Assembly: GCF_900090145.1 (NCBI RefSeq)
Contig: NZ_FMHI01000014.1
Span: forward strand, 1 to 64,000
Direction of reading: 5' to 3'
Source: Streptomyces sp. WMMB 322
GTDB lineage: Bacteria > Actinomycetota > Actinomycetes > Streptomycetales > Streptomycetaceae
DNA: 64,000 nucleotides
Numbering within the stretch: the stretch's first letter is position 1; the number at the start of each line of letters is the position of its first letter. The notes beneath the pieces are model-generated. The model saw nothing but the letters and a program-made list of their open reading frames with translations, was not told the origin of the DNA and made no database searches. Made by a program: the position numbers and the translations under genes. This document shows positions 17,058 to 24,884 of this stretch, in pieces.

Positions 17058-18109
17058 CCGCAACCACGACGATCACGATGCACCCCGTACGCAACGACGC
17101 GCTCCCTCGCATCGCCGGCGGCCTGCTGAGCGCCGTCGTCGCGACCGGGCTGACCGTCCAGCAGCTTCGCCACCGCAGGGTGCTGCGCGGTCAGGGCGAC
17201 GAGTCGTTCTTCGAGACGTCCACGGGCAACGTGCTCGCCTATCAGCTCACCGAGGCCGAAGGACCGGATTCGTCGCCGGTTCTGGTCTGCGAGACCGGCC
17301 TGTGCTCCACCATGGAGCACTGGACCTGGCTACGCCGCATGCTCGGCCGCGACCACCCGGTTCTGGCGTACAACCGGGCCGGGTACGGACGAAGCGAGTA
17401 CCGGCTGCGGGAGCCCTTCTCCCTTGCCGCGGCCGTCGCCGACCTGCGCGACCTGGTCCGTGAGGTCTGCCCCTCCAGGCCGGTGGTACTCATCGGACAC
17501 TCGCTCGGCGGCCATCTCACGCTGCGGGCGGTCGAGCCGCTGCGCGATCTTGTGACCGGCGTTGTGCTGCTGGACCCCAGCCACCCCGCTGAGCTGCTGC
17601 GGTCGCGCATACAGGCCGACGGCGCCAACGTGCTGACCTCCGCTCTGGCGCTCATGCCGGAGTCCGCCCGGCTCGGTCTGGGAAGCCTGCTCGCCTCGCC
17701 TCCCTGGCTGCGGTGGCTGCCTGAGGACATGCGGCCGCTGATTCTGGACCAGTTCCGCGACTGGAAGCTGTGGAAGGCCACCGTTCGTGAATGGCGCGCG
17801 GCCCACACCGAGTTCCTCAACCACGACGGCGTGCTGCCGAAGGTCGGTGTACCGCTCCGGCTGGTGGCCGCGGCCACCACGCACGCCAGGGACCCGATCC
17901 ACGCCGAGCTGCACCGGGAACTCGTCGGCACGTCGCCCGATGGCGACCTCTGCCTGATCGAGGACGCCAGGCACGACGAGCTCGTGATGAACGAACAGCC
18001 CGCGGCCCAGGTGGCAGAGCTGATCCGGGAGTTCACCGTCGGACTCCGCACCAGTGGGCTCTGCACGAGCGGGCTCCGCCCGACACCCGATGCGCCGGAG
18101 GTGCGCTGA
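17054..18109 (+). CDS. Membrane-anchored alpha/beta hydrolase
   Basis: A 351-aa protein overlapping the previous gene by ATGA. An N-terminal hydrophobic segment (IAGGLLSAVVATGLTV) anchors it, then comes an alpha/beta-hydrolase fold. Visible are the oxyanion region VCETGLCSTMEHW, the nucleophile elbow GHSLGG (Ser150) and a C-terminal catalytic His in EDARHDEL (His307). Linaridin clusters encode hydrolase-like proteins needed for maturation. Here it may act as leader peptidase or another peptide-modifying enzyme, particularly as the exporter has no protease domain. The role is an inference; the fold is clear. Confidence 0.75.
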   Translation: MTATTTITMHPVRNDALPRIAGGLLSAVVATGLTVQQLRHRRVLRGQGDESFFETSTGNVLAYQLTEAEGPDSSPVLVCETGLCSTMEHWTWLRRMLGRDHPVLAYNRAGYGRSEYRLREPFSLAAAVADLRDLVREVCPSRPVVLIGHSLGGHLTLRAVEPLRDLVTGVVLLDPSHPAELLRSRIQADGANVLTSALALMPESARLGLGSLLASPPWLRWLPEDMRPLILDQFRDWKLWKATVREWRAAHTEFLNHDGVLPKVGVPLRLVAAATTHARDPIHAELHRELVGTSPDGDLCLIEDARHDELVMNEQPAAQVAELIREFTVGLRTSGLCTSGLRPTPDAPEVR

Positions 18110-18753
18110 TGTTGCTGCCCAGGACCAGGACCAGGACCAGGACCAGGACCAAGACCGAAGTGATGAGGCGGGCGGTGGAGCTCGGCTTCGCGAGCTGGCT
18201 GACGATCACGATACTGAGCCAGCACCCGAACACCACCTTCGACCGGCTTCGGACAGGCGACAAGGTCGGGCTGCTCATACCCAACTGGCGGTTCTTCGCC
18301 CCGACCCCCGCCCAGCACGACTACCACCTGCTGTACCGGACGCTGGACACCGACGGCGAGCAGTCCGCCTGGCGGTCCGCATCACAGATCAACAAACGGA
18401 AGTGGGCGCACGCCGTCTGGTTCCCCGGACGCCGTCAGGAGAAGGCCGTCTTCGACGTGTGCGGCGAACTGGGCCGGTTGACCGTCCGTAAGGACGTGAA
18501 GGTCACCGACAGCGCGGCGTACCGGCTGCTTCGCGACTTCGTCACCCGGCACCTCGACGAGTCCGACCCGCGACGGGGCTCGCTCACCGGCTTCCAGTTC
18601 CTGGTGGTGCTCTACAGCGGGCACGACGACTCCGAGGACCCGCAGTACTCCTTCATCTCTCCCTTCATCCGGCTGCCCGAGCCAGACCCCACGGACCGCG
18701 CCGACGACGCCGATCCCACCGGTCACGTGGACCAATTGGAGCCCGCAGCATGA
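18109..18753 (+). CDS. Small membrane-associated partner protein
   Basis: A 214-aa protein whose start overlaps the hydrolase stop (TGATG). The N-terminus is an unusual run of Arg-Thr pairs encoded by a hexanucleotide repeat, then one hydrophobic segment (VELGFASWLTITIL). The central part, IPNWRFFAPTPAQHDYHLLYR, resembles partners of HTTM proteins, where a W-x-F-F-x-P motif follows the membrane helix. The C-terminus is acidic and low complexity. Position between hydrolase and methyltransferase suggests that it forms a maturation complex with the HTTM protein. No catalytic motif is recognised. Confidence 0.6.
   Translation: MLLPRTRTRTRTRTKTEVMRRAVELGFASWLTITILSQHPNTTFDRLRTGDKVGLLIPNWRFFAPTPAQHDYHLLYRTLDTDGEQSAWRSASQINKRKWAHAVWFPGRRQEKAVFDVCGELGRLTVRKDVKVTDSAAYRLLRDFVTRHLDESDPRRGSLTGFQFLVVLYSGHDDSEDPQYSFISPFIRLPEPDPTDRADDADPTGHVDQLEPAA
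18121..18150 (+). repeat. Five tandem AGGACC hexamers inside a coding region
   Basis: Five exact AGGACC units followed by AAGACC encode an Arg-Thr run at residues 5-16 of the protein at 18109-18753. Changes in copy number would keep the frame and only alter the length of the basic N-terminus. Confidence 0.9.
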
Positions 18754-19520
18754 CGAAGAGCGAGGCCGCGCCGCAGGTCGACGACCCCGGCTACGGCCGC
18801 AGGTTCGCGGACTTCTACGACAAGCTCTTCCCCAAGAACGCCGGTGCGGAGGGCACTGCCGAGGCTCTGGCGGCCATGGCCGGTGGCGGTCCCGCCCTGG
18901 AACTGGGCGTGGGCACCGGGCGGATCGCCATACCGCTCGCCGAACGCATCGGCGCTGTCGTCGGCGTCGACTCCTCCCCGGAGATGCTCGGGGAACTGCG
19001 CCGCGACGTGGCACGCGCCGGCGCTCCGGTCCAGGCCGTCCACGGTGACCTGCGCACATACGAGGACGAGTTCAGCTATCCCCTCGTCTACATGGTGTGC
19101 GGGACCCTCTCGCTGGTGCTCGACCCCGAGCAGCAGCGGCAGGCGGTCGCCAGGGCCGCACACCGCGTCGCACCGGGCGGCCGCCTGGTGATCGAGAACT
19201 TCAACCCCCCGGGGATCCTCGCCATGAGCCAGGACAACGGGCACTTCACCTCCTTCGCTCCTTACCCCGACCCCGACACCGGGCTGCTCACCTCCTGGTC
19301 GGTCGAGAAGGAAACGGGTCTGTGGCAGTCGTCCCACGTCTGGTTCGAGGACAACAGCTTCCGCATCGCCTCCGACGTCAACCGGCTCATCCCGCCGGAG
19401 GAGGTCGACCGCTGCGCCACCGTGTGCGGGCTGGAACCGGTTCACCGCTGGTCGGACTGGCAGGGCACGGCATACGACGAGCGCGGCGCGATGTACATCG
19501 CCGTCTACGAGATGCCCTGA
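18750..19520 (+). CDS. Class I SAM-dependent methyltransferase
   Basis: A 256-aa protein overlapping the preceding gene by ATGA. The SAM-binding motif ALELGVGTGRIAIPLAERIG is followed by VVGVDSSPEML (acidic residue that binds the ribose) and GRLVIENFNPPG. In linaridin clusters the methyltransferase dimethylates the new N-terminal amine of the core peptide (CypM in cypemycin). The same role is likely here, since the core after the T-P motif would expose a free amine once the leader is cut. The substrate is inferred from context. Confidence 0.8.
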   Translation: MTKSEAAPQVDDPGYGRRFADFYDKLFPKNAGAEGTAEALAAMAGGGPALELGVGTGRIAIPLAERIGAVVGVDSSPEMLGELRRDVARAGAPVQAVHGDLRTYEDEFSYPLVYMVCGTLSLVLDPEQQRQAVARAAHRVAPGGRLVIENFNPPGILAMSQDNGHFTSFAPYPDPDTGLLTSWSVEKETGLWQSSHVWFEDNSFRIASDVNRLIPPEEVDRCATVCGLEPVHRWSDWQGTAYDERGAMYIAVYEMP

Positions 19521-19605
19521 CGGGCTGGTGAGACGGGCCGGCGAGCCCGGCGCGGTACCCAGCAGCCACCGAGGTACGACCCACCAACTCCGGGAGGAGC
19601 CCGCA

Positions 19606-21615
19606 ATGACAGCCACGCGGTACACCGATCGTCGGCGGGGCCGCGGACGGCACAGCCGCAAGACCGACCGCACCAGCTGGGAGGCGACCTGCGGCAAGCC
19701 GGAATCAGTCTGGACCGTATCTCTCCAGCACCGGGCGCTGCTGATCACGGGCATGCTGCTGGGACTGCTCGGTGTGGTCGCCTCGCTCGCCCAGCCCTAC
19801 GCCATCGGCAGGCTGATCCGGACCGCCGAGCTGGACCAGTCGCTCGCCGGGCCGATCGCTCTGCTCGTCGTACTCTTCTGCGCGGACGCGGCCTTCTCCT
19901 CACTCCAGGCCTACACCATCGGACGAACCGGGGAGAACATCGTCTTCGACGTCCGCCGGATCCTGATCGAACGGCTGCTGCGGGCCAAACTGCCGTCGGT
20001 CGACAAGCAGCCACAGGGCGACATCCTCACCCGGACGGTGACCGACACCTCCCTGGTGAAGATCGCGCTTTCGCAGAGCCTGGCGCAGCTCGTCATCAAC
20101 GGGGCGACGATCATCGGCGGTGTCGCCCTGATGTTCGCCATCGACATCTGGCTCATGCTGATCACAGTGGCCTGCCTGGGAGTGGCCAGCCTGGTGTCCG
20201 TCGGCCTCGCCCGCAAACTCCGGCAGGTAGCCGTGCAGAACCGCGAGGACACCGGTGCGTTCGGCACCGATGTGCAGCGGGTGCTCTCGGCGCTGCCCAC
20301 GGTCAAGGCATCCCGTGCGGAGGACCGGGAGTTGCTGCGGATCGGCCGGCAGGCCCACCTCGCACGTACGTCGGGAATCCGGGTCAACGCGTTCAACGCG
20401 CTGCTGATGCCGTCCATGAACGTCGGTACCCAGGCGGCGCTGGCCGTCGTGGTCGGCGTCGGGATGACCCGCGTGGCCGGCGGAGCGATGTCGATCGCCG
20501 ACCTGACCGCCTTTGTGATGTACCTCTTCCACCTTGTGTCGCCGCTGGTGCTGTTCTTCATGGCGATCGGCCAGTTCGTACAGGGGCGCGCCGCGGTACA
20601 GCGGGTGGACGGACTGGCCGTACTGCCCCAGGAGGGCCAGGAGGAACGGGTCCAGCAGCAGCCCGCCCTCGTCGGGTCGCTGATCCAGGACCGGGGCGCG
20701 ATCGAGTTCCACAACGTCCGGTTCGGGTACGCCGGGCAGGGTGCGGAGGCGAACGCGCTGGCGGGCGTGTCCTTCCACGTACCGACGCGCGGGCTGACCG
20801 CGATCGTCGGCCCGTCCGGAGCGGGCAAGACGACCCTGTTCCAGCTCATCGAGCGCTTCTACCGGCTGGACGGCGGCAGGATCCTGCTCGGCGGCCAGAA
20901 CATCGAAGCACTGCCCCTGGACACCGTCCGCGGACTGGTGGGCTACGTACAGCAGGACAGCGCGACGATGCGCGGCACCATCCGGGAGAACCTCACCTAC
21001 GCCAACCCGGAGGCCGCAGAGGACGACATCCGCGAGGCCGTGGAGATGGCCGGTCTCTCGGATGTCGTCCAAGGTCTGCCGAACGGACTCGACACCGATC
21101 TGGGCGATCAGGGCAGCGGGCTCTCCGGCGGTCAGCGGCAGCGGCTGTGCATCGCCCGCACGCTGCTGCAGAAGCCCGCGATCATGCTTTTGGACGAGGC
21201 CACCTCCCATCTGGACTCCGACTCGGAGCGGGACTTCCGGCATGTGCTCCAGCGGGTCTCCCGGCACTGTGCGGTCATCGCGATCGCGCACCGCATCTCC
21301 ACGGTGATCGACGCGGACCAGATCGTCGTGCTGGAGAACGGCAGGGTCCGTGCCACCGGAGTCCACGACGAACTGATGGAGCGGGACGATCTCTACCGTC
21401 GTCTCGCCGGCTCCCAGCTCCACGCCGAGTCGGGGCTCGTGGGCGAGGCGGTCATTCCGCGACTGGAGCATCAGCACCCGGCCTACGAGGCGTTCGAGCA
21501 CCCGCCGCAGCAACTCGGGTTGGATGCGGACGCGTTCCAGCCGCAGAGCGCCGAGGGCACCTCGGACGTCCAGGCCGGTCGGCAGTTCCCCGAACCGGTG
21601 GGCGGCACCGTATGA
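19606..21615 (+). CDS. ABC exporter, fused membrane and ATPase domains
   Basis: A 669-aa half-transporter. The N-terminal 330 residues hold six membrane helices. The ATPase has Walker A GPSGAGKTT (Lys408), signature LSGGQRQR (506-513) and Walker B IMLLDEAT (Asp530, Glu531). No C39 peptidase domain is present at the N-terminus, so it does not itself trim a leader peptide. GGGAGGAG precedes the ATG at 19606; the open frame upstream is not coding. It is probably the exporter of the matured peptides and may give self-protection. The C-terminal 70 residues after the ATPase are not typical of the family. Confidence 0.88.
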   Translation: MTATRYTDRRRGRGRHSRKTDRTSWEATCGKPESVWTVSLQHRALLITGMLLGLLGVVASLAQPYAIGRLIRTAELDQSLAGPIALLVVLFCADAAFSSLQAYTIGRTGENIVFDVRRILIERLLRAKLPSVDKQPQGDILTRTVTDTSLVKIALSQSLAQLVINGATIIGGVALMFAIDIWLMLITVACLGVASLVSVGLARKLRQVAVQNREDTGAFGTDVQRVLSALPTVKASRAEDRELLRIGRQAHLARTSGIRVNAFNALLMPSMNVGTQAALAVVVGVGMTRVAGGAMSIADLTAFVMYLFHLVSPLVLFFMAIGQFVQGRAAVQRVDGLAVLPQEGQEERVQQQPALVGSLIQDRGAIEFHNVRFGYAGQGAEANALAGVSFHVPTRGLTAIVGPSGAGKTTLFQLIERFYRLDGGRILLGGQNIEALPLDTVRGLVGYVQQDSATMRGTIRENLTYANPEAAEDDIREAVEMAGLSDVVQGLPNGLDTDLGDQGSGLSGGQRQRLCIARTLLQKPAIMLLDEATSHLDSDSERDFRHVLQRVSRHCAVIAIAHRISTVIDADQIVVLENGRVRATGVHDELMERDDLYRRLAGSQLHAESGLVGEAVIPRLEHQHPAYEAFEHPPQQLGLDADAFQPQSAEGTSDVQAGRQFPEPVGGTV

Positions 21616-23090
21616 CGTCCGCCGACGTGGCCGTTGTGGGGACCGGACCCAACGGGTTGGCGGCGGGGGTGACTCTGGCCCGGGCGGGTCTGAAGGTGGA
21701 GCTGTACGAGGCGGCCGACACCATCGGCGGCGGACTGCGCACCCAGCCGCTCTTCGAGCAGGACGTGGACCACGACATCTGCGCCGCCGTCCACCCCATG
21801 GCCGCCGCCTCCCGCTTCTTCCGCGAGTTCGACCTCGCCACCCGCGGCGTGGAACTCCTGCACCCGGAGATCTCCTACGCCCACCCGCTGGAAGGCGGCC
21901 GGGCCGGACTCGCCCACCACGACCTGACCGCCACCTGCACGGGACTCGGTCCGGACGGCGAACGCTGGCGGACACTGATGCAGCCGCTGCTGGACCACAG
22001 CCAGGGCGTGGTGGATTTGATCCTCTCCGGCCAGCGCGCCCTGCCCCACGACCCGGCCGCCGCACTGGCACTGGCCACCCGGATACCGGTGCACGCCGGC
22101 CGTCTCGGCGCCGCCCGCTTCGCCACCGAAGAAGCGGCCGCCCTGCTCACCGGCGTCGCCGCACACGCCATGGGCAGACTCCCCAGCCTCGCCTCCGCAG
22201 CCGTCGCGATGCTGCTGGGCCACCTCGCCCACGGCACCGGCTGGCCACTGCCGCGCGGCGGCAGCGCCCGCATCGCCCGGGCCATGGCCGCCGACATCAC
22301 CGCACACGGCGGCACCTTCCACACCACCTGCCCGATCACCAGCCTGGACCAACTCACCGGCGCCCACACGATCCTGCTGGACACCAGCGTCAAAGGACTA
22401 CTGGCCCTCGCCGAGGACAGACTGCCACCGCGCTACACCCGCCGCCTCAAGCGATACCGCTACGGCCCGGCTGCCGCGAAGGTCGACTTTCTGGTCACCG
22501 AACCCATCCCCTGGGCCAACCCCACCGTCGGGAGAGCCGGAACCGTGCATCTGGGCGGCACCCACGCCCGGATGACCCACCAGGAGACCCTGACCGCCCG
22601 CGGCATACCCACCGAGGAACCCTTCGTGCTGCTGGTCGACCCGGCCGTCACCGACCCCGGCCGCGCACGCCCCGGCAAACGCCCGGTGTGGGCCTACGCC
22701 CACGTCCCCAACGGCGACCTCAGAGACCCCGCAGAACTCGTGCGCTCCCGCGTCGAGCACTACGCCCCCGGCTTCACCGACACCATCCTCGCCCACCGCT
22801 CCATCACCGGCGCCGGCTACGAGACCTACAACCCCAACTACGTCGGCGGCGATATCGGCTGCGGCGCCATGACCCTGACCCAGTCCTTCGCCCGCCCCAC
22901 CGCCGGCATCGACCCCTACCGCACTCCTCTACCGGGCCTCTTCCTGTGCTCCGCCGCAACCCCGCCGGGACCCAGCGTCCACGGCATGTCCGGCTACCTG
23001 GCCGCACAATCCGCGCTACGCACCCGCTTCGGCATTACCACCACCCCCTCACTGGCACCCGAGCCGACTGTGGCGGAGGGCATGGGCTGA
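21612..23090 (+). CDS. FAD-dependent oxidoreductase, phytoene-desaturase-like
   Basis: A 492-aa protein overlapping the exporter gene (ATGA). The N-terminal FAD motif is VAVVGTGPNGLAAGVTLARAGLKVELYEAADTIGG, and the C-terminal flavin signature is LPGLFLCSAATPPGPSVHGMSGY. This is the carotenoid isomerase/desaturase class of flavoenzymes. Phytoene-desaturase-like proteins occur in some linaridin clusters, where they are thought to tailor the peptide. The conserved operon position supports a peptide-tailoring role rather than carotenoid synthesis; no other carotenoid gene is nearby. Confidence 0.82.
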   Translation: MTSADVAVVGTGPNGLAAGVTLARAGLKVELYEAADTIGGGLRTQPLFEQDVDHDICAAVHPMAAASRFFREFDLATRGVELLHPEISYAHPLEGGRAGLAHHDLTATCTGLGPDGERWRTLMQPLLDHSQGVVDLILSGQRALPHDPAAALALATRIPVHAGRLGAARFATEEAAALLTGVAAHAMGRLPSLASAAVAMLLGHLAHGTGWPLPRGGSARIARAMAADITAHGGTFHTTCPITSLDQLTGAHTILLDTSVKGLLALAEDRLPPRYTRRLKRYRYGPAAAKVDFLVTEPIPWANPTVGRAGTVHLGGTHARMTHQETLTARGIPTEEPFVLLVDPAVTDPGRARPGKRPVWAYAHVPNGDLRDPAELVRSRVEHYAPGFTDTILAHRSITGAGYETYNPNYVGGDIGCGAMTLTQSFARPTAGIDPYRTPLPGLFLCSAATPPGPSVHGMSGYLAAQSALRTRFGITTTPSLAPEPTVAEGMG

Positions 23091-23097
23091 CCCGGGT

Positions 23098-24195
23098 TCA
23101 GATCCAGCCCCGCTCGCGGGCCAGCAGTGCCGCCTGTGCCCTGTTGTCAGCCCCCAGATGCTTCATCACGGCTGCGACTTTGCGCCGGAACGTACGCACC
23201 GATACGCCGATGCTCCGTGCGGCGGCCTCGTCCTTCTCGCCCGAACACATCGCCAGGAGCACCTCCCGCTTGGTCTCGGAGGTCAGCGTTCCGTGCGCTG
23301 ACTCCTCGTCCCTGGCCGGGAGTTCCTCGGCCTGTTTCCAGATCCGCCAGAAGAGGGCGACGATGCTGGAGACCAACCCGCTCTCGTGGGCGATCAACGC
23401 TCCGCGTGACGTTTCCGCGGGATCCACGGGTACCACGGCAACGGCCCGGTCGTAGACGAGAATGCGGTCCGTGGTCTCGTCGACGACCCGGATCTGTGCT
23501 CCTTGGTCCGCCAGTTCGCGCAGATAGGCCGCTGTGGGGGGATGATCGAGCGCGGCGCGCAGCACGATGCTGTGCAGCCGGATTCCCCTGCGCAGACAGC
23601 GCAGGTCCAGGCGGCGGGCGTACTCGATGCTCTCCGGCTGCAACTCCTCGTAAGGTTCGACGGAGAGCACTTCCTCCCGCGCGAAGAAGGAGAGGTCGTC
23701 TATCCGGTTGCGCATCTCCGCCAGATCCGTGACCTGTTCGACGTCACACGAGGCGGTAGTCCGTGAACTCTGCTCGGTACGCAGCGAATCGGCGATCTGC
23801 CGGCACCCGGTGACCTGCTGGAGTTCGCTGTGCAACTCTCCCAGCCGCTGATCCGCGAGCCGCGCGACGGCGGTGTCCGGATCGGTAGGGATCATGCGGC
23901 ACCCGTCGATGATGCGCAGCATGCCCAGGTCCAGCAACCTGTCAACACAGTCCGGTACTGATTCCCTTTCGAGGTTCAGCTCCGCGTGGACCTCCTCAAC
24001 GGCGATGTCGGGATTGCGGAGGAAGTACCGGTAGACCTTCTCTTCGGCCGCGCTCACACCGAGCACCGCCATCGCATTGGTATCCGGCCCGCGCCCACGT
24101 TGCTCGTGGGCCGGCTGGGGGAGACGACCTGCTCTGATGCGCGACGGACGACGCGGCGGCGTGGGAGCAGGGACACTGAGAAGCAGATCACGCAT
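23098..24195 (-). CDS. TrmB/LuxR-type transcriptional regulator
   Basis: Up to 365 aa. A TrmB-like winged helix (MAVLGVSAAEEKVYRYFLRNPDIAVEEVHAEL) is followed by a middle domain of the Streptomyces family that resembles a phospholipase-D-like sensor, and a C-terminal LuxR-type HTH (SIGVSVRTFRRKVAAVMKHLGA). The ATG at 24195 gives the longest protein; homology to relatives begins near the ATG at 24072, so the true start may be there. Neither has a strong ribosome site. Its stop is 7 bp from that of the FAD enzyme. It is a good candidate regulator of the peptide cluster. Confidence 0.75.
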   Translation of the reverse strand: MRDLLLSVPAPTPPRRPSRIRAGRLPQPAHEQRGRGPDTNAMAVLGVSAAEEKVYRYFLRNPDIAVEEVHAELNLERESVPDCVDRLLDLGMLRIIDGCRMIPTDPDTAVARLADQRLGELHSELQQVTGCRQIADSLRTEQSSRTTASCDVEQVTDLAEMRNRIDDLSFFAREEVLSVEPYEELQPESIEYARRLDLRCLRRGIRLHSIVLRAALDHPPTAAYLRELADQGAQIRVVDETTDRILVYDRAVAVVPVDPAETSRGALIAHESGLVSSIVALFWRIWKQAEELPARDEESAHGTLTSETKREVLLAMCSGEKDEAAARSIGVSVRTFRRKVAAVMKHLGADNRAQAALLARERGWI

Positions 24196-24884
24196 GGGAG
24201 TTGGACTCAGAGCTCCTCATTCAGGGGCAAGTTCACGTGGCCGGGCCGCACCGCTCACCGGTGTCGGCTGAGCGTGAACTCTTGTGGCAGTCGGTGAGTG
24301 ACCCCGGCGGTCTTGGTGGATGGCGCACTGCTCGCACTGCTTGTGCGCCCGCGCGTCGGGTACTGCCCGACGCGACCGGCCCGGTCGATATCGGAGGTTC
24401 ACAGAATCCGTGGCAGCGATTCAGGCGGGCTGTCTTCGGCATCTGGAGGTCTGCCCCCAGTCCGTTGACGCCGACCGCCTTCGACCCGCTTGCCGCGCTT
24501 GTGTGTCCTCTACGCCGTGGATATGAATGGTGGTCTGGCTCATCGCAGTCATCTCTGGGTTCTACAGTCATCTTCTTCGGCCCGAAGTGTGTGGACTCCG
24601 CGCCAAAGTGATCTGCCTGCCCCAGTCACCTGTCCTTTCGATCCTCACCGGCTGCCGGCTGAGTGTGCATCGGCAGATCGTGCAGCGATGAGGGGGAGGC
24701 AATCCGCACCCGCACGAGCTGACCAGCCGCTGCCGGACGCCGGGGGCGACAGAAGTCCACGGGGGTGACCGGAGGACGCCCGGCGGCGTACCGATCTGGT
24801 TCAAACACCACTCGACTTCTCACACACATCCCATCCTGGTTCTTGTCATACAAGCACCATGAACTCCGCGCACTTCGCGGCCAC
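24196..24884. other. Intergenic region between two divergent regulators
   Basis: About 690 bases with no convincing gene on either strand; open frames are short and compositionally poor. It should contain the promoters of both regulators. The GC content looks lower than that of flanking genes, which fits either regulatory DNA or an old insertion. Confidence 0.5.
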
